64,000 nt of DNA. It comes from Centroberyx gerrardi. Taxonomy: Eukaryota > Chordata > Actinopteri > Beryciformes > Berycidae. A program made the translations under genes and the position numbers. The stretch is taken from contig NC_136000.1 of NCBI RefSeq assembly GCF_048128805.1, positions 13,920,854-13,984,853 on the forward strand, given 5' to 3'. This document shows, piece after piece, positions 1 through 22,600 of this stretch; positions within the stretch are counted from its first letter, which is position 1; every line of letters starts with the position of its first letter. The notes beneath the pieces are model-generated. The model made no database searches, had not been told where the DNA came from, and worked only from the letters and a program-made list of their open reading frames with translations.

Positions 1-3000
1 TCCTCTCTGCGGTGAAGAGAAGCGGCCTTCTGCTGGATCAAAGAACGAAGCATATGCGCATCTGGCACTGTTGAGGGAAGCCTCTTCTCCAATAGACTTG
101 AAATCCCTTAAATATAAATAAAATGCATATTAATGTAAGAACCAATGATATCATACGTTATTATAAGATAAGCTTGTTATTTGCTCCAGTATAAGGCCAT
201 TAACTAGTATCAATACATTAATACACACTAGGTACTTCCAATGGTGCTTTCTCCATCAAGGTGGATTTGTGCATTTCTTTTTTCTATTATTTTACAAATA
301 CAATAGCAACTTTCAACACATTATCCTTTTCTGTGATCATCAAACCTTTAAATAGAAGCCCAATTATGACTAATAGACGCATCTCAAAACCACAATTAAA
401 TAGAAATTAAAGTCAAATTGAAAATAAAATGAAAATAAAGACTAATGCAAATCACAACTCAGTAGCCTGGCATTGAATATAGTGGTTTGAGTGATATCAA
501 ACAGCCAGGCCAAAGCAATGAGCATGTGGAGCATAACAGAGAGGTGGAGAAATGTCTGTTTACCTGCTCTCATGTCTTCCTCAGGCCTTGCCAGGTTGCG
601 ATGTCCCCCTGGCACAATGGACATCGTGGGACCTGTGATTACTCTGTGATGTGTTTCCTAAATAGAACACAGTCATAAGATCTCAACTGGTAGATTTGTG
701 ACAGATCTGTGACAGAGGCATGACATTTGACTGTGAGGATATGCTCTCTATAGCGATCAAGTAGCTCTTGAACCAGTCCTGAAAAGTCATTGCCAACATT
801 TAAACAAAAGCCTGGCCCAGCTTCATCAAAGAAAACACACAAACTACAAGTTTAATAGCTAGAGCTTCTTAAATTTGAATGTTATTTTTTGGGTCAGTAG
901 CTAGACTTTCTTCAAGAGGGAACTTTGTAAAAGACTAGGAAGCGACCAACCATTAATCAGACCCGTGCCAGCTTGTTGATGTCAGAAAATATGACTATCT
1001 GGCAGAATAGGTGTGAAGGGGGGGGGGGGGGGGGGGGGTAGTGTACATGATTACAAACAATAGATTTTCTGCATTCATTAAGAAGTGGGAGAGCCATCAC
1101 ACAGACATTGACAAAGTTGTAAACTGGCCAATAACCCACTTCCTGCAGCAATTAATCACAAATTGGCAAAGATTACAGGTTAATATAAAAAACGCTACAA
1201 CTTAGTATTCATTCCTCTCTTCTGCTCATATTTAAAACACAATACTGAAAAAAGAACAGACCAAACTACATATCATAATGAAACTAAAATTAGATTTCAT
1301 GGCCTGATTTAAGATACACAGGACAATGCTTATATGGAGTAGCCTCAATTTCCTTATTCAGGGACAGATTCACATGTCTCATTGGTCAGAAAACACGTAT
1401 AAAGTTTGTGCTGCTGATCCTCCAGACCTGTCACCTGATGTCCTCCTCCTTATTTCTCCTCAGACCACTGAGCTCTCTGACAGACCACAGGTAGTAGCCA
1501 GGTGCTGAGAGAACCTCCCCTCAAAGGCACACATCTGTTTCAGATGGGGTTGGGAAAAGGTGGCACCTTTGTAAAATTGCTAAAATGCAAAAGCTGTTTC
1601 CCTGGCATGAGTAGAGTGGAGAAGAGCTGGCCTGAGTTGCAGGAGGAGGCAGCAGGCAGAGAGCCAGTGGTTAGCAGTTGGGTAAGCTACGGCTGTCTTA
1701 TTGGCATGCTGGAGCAGGTACCCACTTCTGTCCTGAGACAGCTGTAAACCAGTAGCCCATAGCACAGCAATCAGGCGCCAGTTTCTTTAGAAGAATGCTG
1801 ATGTGCTGCAATCTGCTGCTTTCTGCTTTTTTCAGCCAGTACTTCCATCCTCTCCTGTATCAGAGTGACAGTCTTGGCCTCTATTTCTCATGTCAAGTAT
1901 AGATGGCCAAAAAATGTTGGAGAGAAAAGTGTGTAAAATATATCTAAAACGAATGCCGACCTTTGCAAAGATTAATTTGTTTGCTGTGATAGGTGCAGAC
2001 TGTCATCACTAAGCCAACTGACCTTTATGTCACTGTCTCTCTCTGAGCATGGAGACTTGAATCATCTATTAATACAGACCTGTCCCATCACTCTTCACTC
2101 CAGCATAAACTGTCTGTTCTTAGGATTAAGGGAGTATCAGGGACAGGAACAATGATGCCCAATTCGTCTTAGTTGTTGCAGAAATTCTTGCAATATTTCC
2201 TAATCAAATCTTCCCTGAGGCTTGTGCTGTATGCTACAATTGATATCAATAAAGGCTCAGGACACAGGCAATCGATTTCTCACTGTACAGAGAAAAAAAT
2301 GAGAAGCCATAAGATCATTCTGATTATAGTTTAAGACCTGATGCACTCATAGATGTCATCTATAGGTAATGAGACTAAAGTGGAATGAGAACATCACCTC
2401 CATTACTAACAAGGCTAACAGCATATGTAGCCTACTTTCCCCAGCAACTAAAGAAGTTAAACTTCTCCTGGGTAGTATTGGTTCAGTTTTACATAGCCCC
2501 AGTCTAATTAACCGTCACCTCCTACATTATTGTCTTGTAGACTGCTCCATCTGCCTGATCTAACAACAAACTGCAGTACATCATCTGGGAAGCAGAATCG
2601 ATTGTCACCTCCCCTCCATAAAGAGCCTGTCTGGCTCCAGGGCAGACCTGGGTTAAATAGCATTTGCAAGTTCTTAGTGTTTTCTTGAACCTGCTTGGAG
2701 TACATAGCACATTATAGTGAATACCACAAAGTTAGGAAAATCACAGGTAAGCATAAAAGTATTTACTTTTCTGTAATTGACAACTTACCTGACACAATCC
2801 AAACTGCTGTGGTAAATGATGCGGAAAAACAACACACATCTGTTACTCCAAACAGGTTCAAACAAAGGCTAAATAGTATTTGCAAATATTATTTCAGCCG
2901 GTTCTGCTCAAGGATAAGATGCACAGAAATGATCATCACTGATCCTGGCCACCACTTGTTTCATAAATGTAGGATGTGCAAACAGTATGACTCAATCAGG

Positions 3001-5090
3001 ACTAAATCAACACACTACCAGAAAAGTTTCTTCTTCCCCATGCATCCATTACTCAAAGGACAGCAGCCTGTCACCCCACTAAACGTATACAGACACATTA
3101 AAGACTACCCGTTTCACCCATCAATCACTTTTGCATATTAAGTGTGCTTACTCGTAGTTACTATGCCCATGCACACTGCACATCTTTGTGCTGTCTTGGT
3201 ATGCTAAAAATACAGCTGAGACTAGTCTGTACATTGTCTGCTGTCGTTTAATATCAGCAAATGAGCACAAAAATCAAACAGAAAAAGAAAAACAACAGCC
3301 ACTCTAGCATGGCTGTCTTCACATGTATCGTAGGAGAGGGAGCAAACATTTACTATGGAATAATCTGCATTAAACGTTTCGGTAGTTCTTATATTCCAGC
3401 GACTATGAAACGACATAATAACAACCTGAAGTAGCCCTCCTTGCACTTGCACTGTCAACACTTTTTTTGAGAAATCTTTTTGTATGGTATTGTAAGCTTA
3501 TTAACAGAATTTTCCTCTAAGGGATAACAAAGATGAACCTGACTTGACTTAATGTCTGTGTATTTTGCTGTATTAATGTTATGTGCACCAACTCACCACA
3601 GCAAATTTCTAGCATCAATAAATATAACAATTAAAATGATTCTGATGCCGCAAAAAACATATTTAAAACAAGAATGAGGTCATCAAAGGTCTCTGCAAAG
3701 TGTAATTTCTACTGGAAGCATGCATGCACGGTGTAAAAACATCTGGTATTCCCAAACTACAATTAAAGATAAACTAATTTACATTCATACACAGATTACT
3801 CACTGAATTTGCGCTCTTCTTGTGCAAATCAGGAAGAGGAATTCCACATTTCTGGTGCATAATGGCTCTGTTCTTTGGGTGAGCAGGATTACATAGTAAG
3901 CGCATTGTTAACGCTGACTTGTGCTGAATGAGACAAAGAAAAGAAAAAGATTCAAAACTGTAGTTATATATGGTAACATGTAGAGACAGCAATATCAAAA
4001 TGATGTATATTACTGCCAAGTGGAGAAGTATACATTTCTGAACATGAGTAGTTGTTTACCTTTTCCCCAGGTGAAGGTCCTGGACGTTCTCCCCTTTGCG
4101 GACACATGTCTGTAATACTCTCCAGAGTAGGTTTCCTGTGTAAAATATCCTTTTCAGGCTCACAATACCCACCACCACAATTAATTATAATTCTAAACAC
4201 AGCATTGATAATGTATAACAGTGAGATGGTGAAGTCTCTCTAGTGTAGGCAAGTCTCTCCACTGTATGCTATAATTCAGTAGCAACAAAATTAGGCTTCT
4301 TCTTACTTACCATTTGGGAATCTGCACAGTCTTTTTTTGTAAGTCTTCAATGCTGGGAAGAATCAGCAACTGCTTATTCACTGTTTTCAGATACTCCTCT
4401 GCACGCTTCTATTTACAAGCAAGAGAACATAGCAATTCTCACTTTCTCCTCAGCAGTCAGTTACATTTGTCTTATGATATTGTAACGACATTGTTATCAG
4501 TGCTTATTCTCAATTGTGGAAAGCATCCTCACCCTGATGCCTCTTTCTGTCCTGCGAATGGCAGTGTCCAAGGCTTGAATGTCCAGTGTTTCTCCCTTCT
4601 CACTGATAGTGATTTTCCCCAGACTGTGTTTCAGTTGTCTCAAATCATCTTGAACCTGTAATTTACAGTATGAAATGGTCTCTAGCTTGCTGGCCTTCGA
4701 CAACAGGCAAGCACCAATCAACACAATTTAGCTTTTACCAGCTAGTTCTTACGTAGGTTAGTTATACGTATTTTAAATGTATGTCTGGAGTTTAAACGTA
4801 GGCTAAAGTTATGACAATTTGTCTTAGATTTAGTTGCCTTAGTTAACTAATTAATTAATTAACTTAGCTAGACTGTGTTATGGTTATACTGTCATAGTTT
4901 ACCCAATTTAGCTAACGCTAATCTAACTTCTAAAGCTAATGTTAGCTAACTAGTTAGGTTATCTGTCGAAAATTAGCTTGGCGCTAAAACTTAGATGCAG
5001 GAACGGTGTCTCATCCGTTGTTAATTAACCAAACATTACCTGAACTAATACTGTTCCCAGCGTATCTTCGTTTTTAGGCGTGTCAGACAT
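1..5090 (-). CDS. iqch: IQ motif-containing protein H, 5' (N-terminal) exons only
   Basis: Coding exons read on the minus strand: exon 1 5090-5040 (MSDTPKNEDTLGTVLVQ, 17 codons), exon 2 4655-4533 (41 codons, includes KGETLDIQALDTAIRRTE), exon 3 4408-4311, exon 4 4192-4060, exon 5 3923-3804, exon 6 657-564, exon 7 from 67 off the left edge. Each has an AG acceptor and GT donor; phases agree except at the exon 3/4 junction, where the split codon reads TG+A (see separate entry). Exons 1-2 match the N-terminus I know for IQCH, and the head-to-head position beside aagab matches human AAGAB-IQCH. IQCH carries calmodulin-binding IQ motifs, is enriched in testis and has been linked to sperm flagellum formation. 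The IQ motif and the rest of the roughly 1,000-residue protein lie outside the window. Assignment of exons 4-7 rests on splice signals, phase and plausible protein, not alignment. Confidence 0.78.
1018..1038. repeat. poly(G) tract, 21 G
   Basis: Uninterrupted run of G inside an iqch intron. Simple mononucleotide repeat, capable of forming a G-quadruplex on the plus strand; the iqch transcript has the C-rich complement. Confidence 0.95.
2350..3550 (+). mobile_element. Degenerate non-LTR (LINE) fragment, 3' part
   Basis: An open stretch at 2695-3141 includes NRFKQRLNSICKYYF and, near its end, KSTHYQKSFFFPMHPLL, which resembles the 'RTNRFKNSFFPxAxxLLN' end of the reverse-transcriptase ORF in CR1/L2-like LINEs. 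About 400 bp downstream (about 3510-3545) is a sequence like a LINE 3' end (TTTTCCTCTAAGGGATAACA). The part upstream of 2695 is assigned with less certainty. No catalytic RT motif survives, so this is a dead fragment lying in an iqch intron, opposite to iqch. The family is not resolved. Confidence 0.4.
4060..4192 (-). CDS. iqch: iqch exon 4, with apparent stop at its 5' junction
   Basis: The exon is open in one frame (includes EPEKDILHRKPTLE and GERPGPSPGEK) and ends with donor GAAAAG|gtaaac in phase 0, which joins correctly to exon 5 (CAC AAG TCA...). The acceptor tttag at 4194-4193 gives a first base A. Exon 3 ends in AAATG|gtaagt, leaving the two bases TG, so the joined codon is TGA. An exon starting with G would give TGG (Trp). 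The only other nearby AG (before CCTGAA) is in phase 0 and does not fit the TG left by exon 3. It may be a sequencing or assembly error, a segregating nonsense variant, an unusual splice choice, or a wrong exon model. Confidence 0.5.
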
Positions 5091-5214
5091 TTCTTTGAAT
5101 TGCGGATTTATATAACTGAAACAAGTGTCAGAATTCCATGATGAAGACTTATCATATCAGGCCAGTTTGCTAACCATCTTTACTGAATATCTTGTCATTT
5201 TCGAAACATTCCTC

Positions 5215-5228
5215 GTAGCCATGACAAC
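5215..5228. promoter_or_regulatory. RFX X-box-like site
   Basis: GTAGCCATGACAAC fits the X-box form GTNRCC-AT-RRYAAC: two half sites separated by two bases. It lies about 125 bp upstream of the iqch start codon. X-boxes near start codons are typical of ciliary and flagellar genes, which suits a sperm-flagellum gene. Binding is inferred. Confidence 0.5.
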
Positions 5229-5430
5229 GAGACGCCAAATCCTCCAGCACAGGAGGCATTGTAAATGCCGATGTTGCCCATGCTGCCTAATACAAGTTAC
5301 AAGTTACAACTTTTAGTAGCTAAATCTTATGAATAAAGTGCACAGTCAGAATGTACATAAGTGTAAACATAGTTTTTCTGCTGACTGAAACAAAATGTGA
5401 GTCTTTTAGAACTCTATAGCAAAACGTTGC

Positions 5431-5438
5431 ACCGGAAG
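5431..5438 (+). promoter_or_regulatory. ETS/GABPA-like site
   Basis: ACCGGAAG, the canonical ETS core, 95 bp upstream of the aagab start codon. Short motif, so only suggestive. Confidence 0.45.
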
Positions 5439-5525
5439 AGATCGTCGCATCTAGTCAGAGTTGAAAGGTTAACTAGTTCAGGTTAGCTAGCAGCTTACGT
5501 CTAGCTCGCCCCAAACATTGCAAAA

Positions 5526-8255
5526 ATGTCAGTGTGTGAAGACACTACAGAAACGACTGTTCCATCTGTACTCATCACAAGCTGTGACAGTGTTTTCAAA
5601 GAAGAGGACCTGATAAAACGTAAGTTTAGCAAAGATTAACAGCGCAAGAAATGTACATGCAATGGTAAACAGGATAAGCTAAGCTAACATACCTTATTAC
5701 ATTCTTTAGCACAGGTGCTAACATTTGTTAGCGGCTAGAGATAATATTTCACTTTGTTAACCTATTTGACTGCATTTGACCCGTTGGTTAGCTAATGTAT
5801 CTGTGATGGGCTGACGTAAAAACGCTAACGGGAAGGCTGCTGATTGATAAAACAGATGTCTTTTCAGTACTTTAGCTAGCTACTGTCACCAAAGCTAAAT
5901 ATGTGAACTAGGCTGATGTCTCAGTTTCCTTGTGTGACTTCTAATAAATGATCGTGATTTTTTGTTTTAGAGATCCTGGGTACGAATACTTTGCCAGAGC
6001 CGTCCAAGCGGGAAGAAACAGTAGTCTGGTATCCATGGACCATCAACAACAAATACTACACGGCAGACGTCAGGCTATGCGTCGTACCAAGCACATTCCA
6101 GATGACTTCAGAGATTGCCCAGTCCATGCAGGCTTTCATAGCTTATTTTGACAGCACAGTGGTATGTGCGTGAATCAGGAGATCTACTTCATAAATTTCA
6201 ACAGCTTATTTTATGACATGTTAAGTGAATTATGTGTCCATGGTATTTGCAGAAGGATGGTTTGGAAAAGCTACATCCTTGGATATCAGTGGTGGAAGAT
6301 CTCGCTCCAGAGGTGCTCATTCTGGTGTGTGACAGAGTCTGTGAAAATGGTTAGTAGTATTTCATCCGTGTATATTATCTGTTGGTTTGCTGAACGTCAC
6401 AGAATACTGTTTTCAGCAGCAGTATATGACATTTGAAATTGCCATTGTATTCTAGGGGTCAGCAGACATGAAGCACAGCAGTGGTGTTTGGCTCACGCCT
6501 TTGAGCTGGTGGAGCTCAATCCTCAAGATTTGCCAGATGAAGATGGTGAGTTTGGGATTTACAAGCATAATAGAAATTATAATAACATTACGTACATGTA
6601 GTGTATATTTCCATTCTTAGAACTTTGCTGGTATGTGTACTTACATTTACATTCTCTCTGTTGCATTTGTCAGATGACTTTCCGGAGTCCACAGGAGTAA
6701 AGAGGATCGTCCAGGCTCTCAATGCCAATGTGTGGTCTAGTGTGGAGATGAAGGATGGTGAGGTGACATCACATACAGCACATTTCTCCAGTACACGTCC
6801 TACAGACTATTTTTATTTGGCTAAGTGTAGAGATCTGAAAACGTTTCTCCCTGTCTCCTAGAACACAATCAGGGCTTTGGCTTGATGAGTAGTCTGGTGG
6901 CTTCTAGACACAACAACCCCCGCAGTTGCCAAGACCCACCGGTGAGTGACATTTTTGTTGTTATTGTTATCATTTGCTAATTTAATTATATTTTCATGTA
7001 ATTATCTTTTATGTTATATCCATCCTTCATTTATATGTGATTTTAAATCCATCCATTTTCATGGAGGCATGCTTACTTGGTTCCCTTTTGTGTGTCAGTC
7101 TTCCAGTTTGCCAATAGAGGGCACACTTGACAGTGAGGAGGCCAACAGTACAGAAAGTGGTGGCAACACAGGCACGCAGGCGGACACAACAGTTGGTGAG
7201 TGAATGATTGTTGGTCCAATGTAACAGTCTTCTTGCTAAAATCTGAAGAAATGCAAACATTTTATTTCAAAACTGAGATCAATCCTGCTTCTGGCAGATT
7301 TGAATCAGTATATTCACCTGAAACATGAATATCTTGATGATTGTAGACATTATGGCATTAGATGTTAAATTATAAAGATTCACCGGTTGTGTTTTATCTT
7401 CTCAGATCCAATGACTGACTTGGACATTCAGGAACTCGCTAATCTCACTGCTGGAGATGCAGACGTGGAGAACTTTGAGCGCCTCTTCACTAAATTAAAA
7501 GAGATGAAAGGTAAGGGGGGGGGGGGGGGGGGTACTGGCGAGGACTGGCGGGGACTGATTACCGGTATCTTGACACCTGGCTCTTATTGTTGGTGTGGAG
7601 GAAGTCAAATACTTGTACAGCTGGTGTTCCTTATGTTGTTTTGTTCATTAATATGGAAAGCTTCTCTGATTTCAATCTGCAGACAAAGCCTCATCATTAC
7701 CTCATGAGCAGAGAAAAGTTCATGCAGAAAAGGTAGGCAACTGCATCCACCCCTGGATACAAGACAGAGATGTTGAGTAGTAATTGGACCTGTTGATTGT
7801 CATAGTTTGTGACTTGGGGATGTGTATCTGAGTATTCTGATAATGTAGAAAAATGTCTGTGTGTGCATCAGTGGAGTAGAAAGCTAGCTGTACTGTTTAG
7901 AACAGTGTGACACAAAACAGAAAATATATATAGACTACACTATCTTCACAATTCTAGCAGTTTATTCAATCCATGCCCAAGTTAATGATGTGACAGATTA
8001 AAATGTTACAATTACCTGACAATGACATTTTTGGAGCAACAGCATGAGTGACTTGGTTATGTTTCAGTGGGAATCATTGATTGGCTCAGCCCATTGTGTT
8101 GGTAAACAAGAAACCTGTTTATGCAATTTGAGATTATATTGCATATCTGATTACATTATGCTAAATCTGCTTTCCAGGTAGCAAAAGCGTTTTGGATGGC
8201 CATCGGTGGGGATGAAGATGAGATAGAGGGGTTGTCATCAGGGGAGGAAAGCTAA
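5526..8255 (+). CDS. aagab: Alpha- and gamma-adaptin-binding protein p34
   Basis: Ten coding exons: 5526-5619, 5971-6161, 6253-6349, 6456-6545, 6674-6757, 6862-6941, 7099-7195, 7406-7510, 7683-7732, 8178-8255. All introns are GT-AG and all phases agree, giving 321 residues (human 315). The protein starts [20 protein letters not shown], keeps [14 protein letters not shown] and [12 protein letters not shown] in the N-terminal Rab-like domain (about residues 10-170), then [20 protein letters not shown], a variable acidic Ser/Thr-rich linker, and a C-terminal helical region ([39 protein letters not shown]) ending in GEES. AAGAB is a cytosolic chaperone that holds the alpha and gamma large subunits with the sigma subunits during AP-2 and AP-1 assembly, so it supports clathrin-coated vesicle formation. 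Loss in people causes punctate palmoplantar keratoderma. Start choice: first ATG of the conserved frame, context AAAATGT. Divergent from iqch, convergent with smad3. Confidence 0.97.
7515..7532 (+). repeat. G18 run abutting aagab exon 8 splice donor
   Basis: Exon 8 ends at 7510; the donor reads GTAAG and continues directly into G, giving 18 consecutive G at 7515-7532 in the sense strand. It occupies intron positions +5 to +22 and could fold in the RNA or bind hnRNP H/F proteins. Confidence 0.9.
7733..8177 (+). other. aagab intron 9
   Basis: The longest 3' intron of aagab (445 bp). No repeat, ORF or motif recognised. Confidence 0.8.
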
Positions 8256-8825
8256 GCAATAACTACCAGTGACTGAGTCATCCTTTCTCCTGATCCCTCT
8301 TACCTATCCTGGGGCTCCTTCAAGATCCAGCGCCCTTTGACCTGCTTCTAGCACCGGGAGAGTGGAGACACTGAACGATGGTATAGGCATATTAATGTTT
8401 ATGAACCCTTGTCTCTTCAAATGAAATTAATGCAATGCTGCTGTATAATGAAAAGCAGTTGGATTTCCTTATTAGGGGCAGAAAGCCATTTGGCGGAAAG
8501 GAAAGGCACTGTTACGGGAGCCAACAGACAGCTCTGACCCTAAATTCAGTCTCCTCTTCCCTGGGTCCCTGGCTGCACTTTAAGCCCTGAGTGAATTCGA
8601 AGACTTGATGGTAATACAGGTGGAAAAAAACATCTAATAGAATTGTGTGGGGTTTGTTTTCAAACCTTTATATATATATATATATATGTGTCCTTTGTGT
8701 TTAGGTACAGTTGTCACATTTATTTTTTAAGTGACATAATGTGCCTTACCATCAGAAGCATTTGTAAGACATTTAGTGCACATTCTGTTGAATCAACATA
8801 AATAAAGACTCAAATGATTTTAATT
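8256..8825 (+). other. aagab: aagab 3' UTR with poly(A) signal
   Basis: Non-coding tail after the TAA at 8253-8255. AATAAA at 8801-8806 in an A/T-rich setting is the best poly(A) signal, so cleavage is expected at about 8820-8830. It contains a (TA)n stretch at 8669-8688. Confidence 0.65.
8669..8688. repeat. (TA)n microsatellite
   Basis: About ten TA units within the aagab 3' UTR. Confidence 0.9.
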
Positions 8826-8979
8826 TCTTCTGCCGTTTACTGAGGCTGTTGTTTTGCTTTTAAATTAATTTGAACATGAGATTGTCGCACTGCTTGGATG
8901 AATACAGTTTATCTGATCCTTAATCTAAGCAATATCAACAATCCTCGGCTTTGAGAAAAACAATTATTTACCAGTAATG

Positions 8980-10897
8980 ACTTGACATTACTTTTATTCA
9001 GTTGCATTTTATTAAATTTTCACAGATAACAAAACAATGGTCATTTTAGAACAAATATAACAAACATGAAAAAACATATACATAAGACTTGGAACAGAAA
9101 CCACCAACTAAGAAACAACGTAAGAGTACAAAGGAATATAAGTACTGACACAGATACACAGTATTTCCGTTTAGCACCGTGTAACTGTTTTAAATAGATT
9201 ACACGATGACTCAGTCTTCTGTACTGTTAAGTGCAGGATTAACATGGCGATTTCATAGACACTAATCAAGGACATCGAGCATATTACACATGCCTTATAT
9301 TGTAGCAATGTACATGTAATGTGAGATATACAGTATTTACTTGACAAGCAAAATACCACTACCACCAAAGCTTTACACTGATCATTACAGTAAATTGGAG
9401 GTGTATCATTTACCCTTGAGGAGCATATAGTGTACTGCTGGCTAATAGTTGGTAAGAGGTGAAAATACTTTTTTTCCCCCACTCTAAGTGCCACTTCTAT
9501 GGTCGCTGCTGGTGAGTACTCTACCCATTGGAGTCACACAGTGCTAAAGCCTAAATACAATCACTCCACTACAGTCGCTCATACTGTGTCAAAATGTTCT
9601 TATTATGGAATAACTTTTCCAATAACAGTTGGTACAGTAATTGTATGATTCAAATAAATTCATCCTATGTCTAACACGTAATAACAGACGGACCTACTCA
9701 ACTTGGGTTAGAAAAGCCCATAGTTAAGCAGATAGGCTGTATGGGCTACCATTGAGCTTCCTTCCTTGTTTTTCTGCACAAAAATATATCTCACGTGCCT
9801 GCTGTGGCACACCTCATATAAACAGACTATAGGTTGGATTACTAAACTCAAAATCTCGTCCCCTAAGTGTAACAGCCCAATCGTACATTACGTTGGTGAA
9901 TGTGTACATGCCAGGGGTCAGTCAGGTCCACTGTATCAAGCAATGCATGACTACAATAAATCACAAGCTATAAATATTTATGTACAATGATCATATTGAG
10001 GCGATAATAAAAATATATTCCCCATGCAGGACAGTATGCAAAAATAACTTATAAAATGTCTCTTTCATTGAGCAAAATAGTTTTCATATAAGGATTCTTT
10101 TCAAGAAACAATGGCACTAATGTCTATTTCCTTGCTTAAAAATAGTTAAAATCCCAATTGAAGGATTCATCAGATATTTCACAATTTCATCAATATAGAC
10201 AGAAATCAGTATGGGCAAAGTACCTTGTACTTCAAATATAATTAAATATATAAGTTATTTCATCACTACTCACAATGATGTTCTTTTTCATGTTAATTCT
10301 CCTAAATCAGGCTTAACTGATAAATAAGCCTCACAATTCACAATGATTACAAAGATAGTGGTAGTGGGACACATTGAAACACCAGCATCTGTAGCGCCAA
10401 ATACTCAAAGGTTTAGTTGTAAGCCAAATATAATTTAGAAGAGGAAAACATGTTTTCAAACATGTGAGAGATGACAGAGCTGAAACTGTACTATGACCTA
10501 AACTTGGAAAAACAAACATTTCAATCTTCTTTATCAAAATATGATAGACAACACTAAAAAAAGCACAGACATGACATTGTCTGAATGTATAATGAAGAAA
10601 ACTAAAATGTGTTCAGTCTTTTGAAACCTACTGTAAATATGCTATGGCTGACTGTTGAGCACAAGACGACAAAACAACATACAAGTCATAAAACAACCAT
10701 CAAATGGAGACACTAAATGCTACTAAGGAAAGTGCTTTACAGTGTGTGAGGTGAAATGTTAGAGACTGTTGAGGGAGGAGAGTGATTTGATGAACCACGT
10801 CTTTTTCCTTATCATTGAGAGAAGCTCCTGCTTTCCTATGTGGGTTGTGTATAAATGTGTGGATGGGATCGGGGCTGCTGGGATGTGTGTGCTGCTC
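8980..10897 (-). other. smad3: smad3 3' UTR
   Basis: A/T-rich non-coding sequence after the smad3 stop codon (TAG, 10900-10898). Two minus-strand AATAAA signals occur at the far end, at 9013-9008 and 8998-8993, implying a 3' UTR of about 1.9 kb. These signals lie roughly 200 bp from the aagab signal on the other strand. Short open frames inside it have no recognisable protein. Confidence 0.55.

Positions 10898-22600
<11,703 letters not shown>

Larger units (their letters stand above)
658..3803 (-). other. iqch intron 5
   Basis: A 3.1-kb intron between iqch exons 5 and 6. It contains a 21-base run of G at 1018-1038 and a degenerate plus-strand LINE fragment near 2.35-3.55 kb. No further exon is needed, because exon 5 ends and exon 6 begins in phase 0, and I see none. 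Confidence 0.55.
5091..5525. promoter_or_regulatory. Bidirectional iqch/aagab promoter region
   Basis: The two start codons face away from each other with 435 bp between them, so both 5' UTRs and a shared promoter must lie here unless an upstream non-coding exon exists. Two motifs stand out: an RFX X-box-like sequence GTAGCCATGACAAC at 5215-5228, on the iqch side, and ACCGGAAG at 5431-5438, an ETS/GABPA core common in bidirectional housekeeping promoters, on the aagab side. No convincing TATA box is placed at a useful distance from aagab. Fish-typical GTTAGCTAGC words begin at about 5465. Confidence 0.7.

Noticed and set aside
639..842. Possible additional iqch exon on the minus strand (67-codon open frame)
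   Set aside because: Reads through the exon 6 acceptor in another frame and has no donor. Exons 5 and 6 already join in phase without it.
1502..1747. 81-codon plus-strand open frame with a splice-like TCTCCTCAG just upstream
   Set aside because: Lies antisense in the iqch intron, no recognisable protein, and the splice-like words are short enough to be chance.
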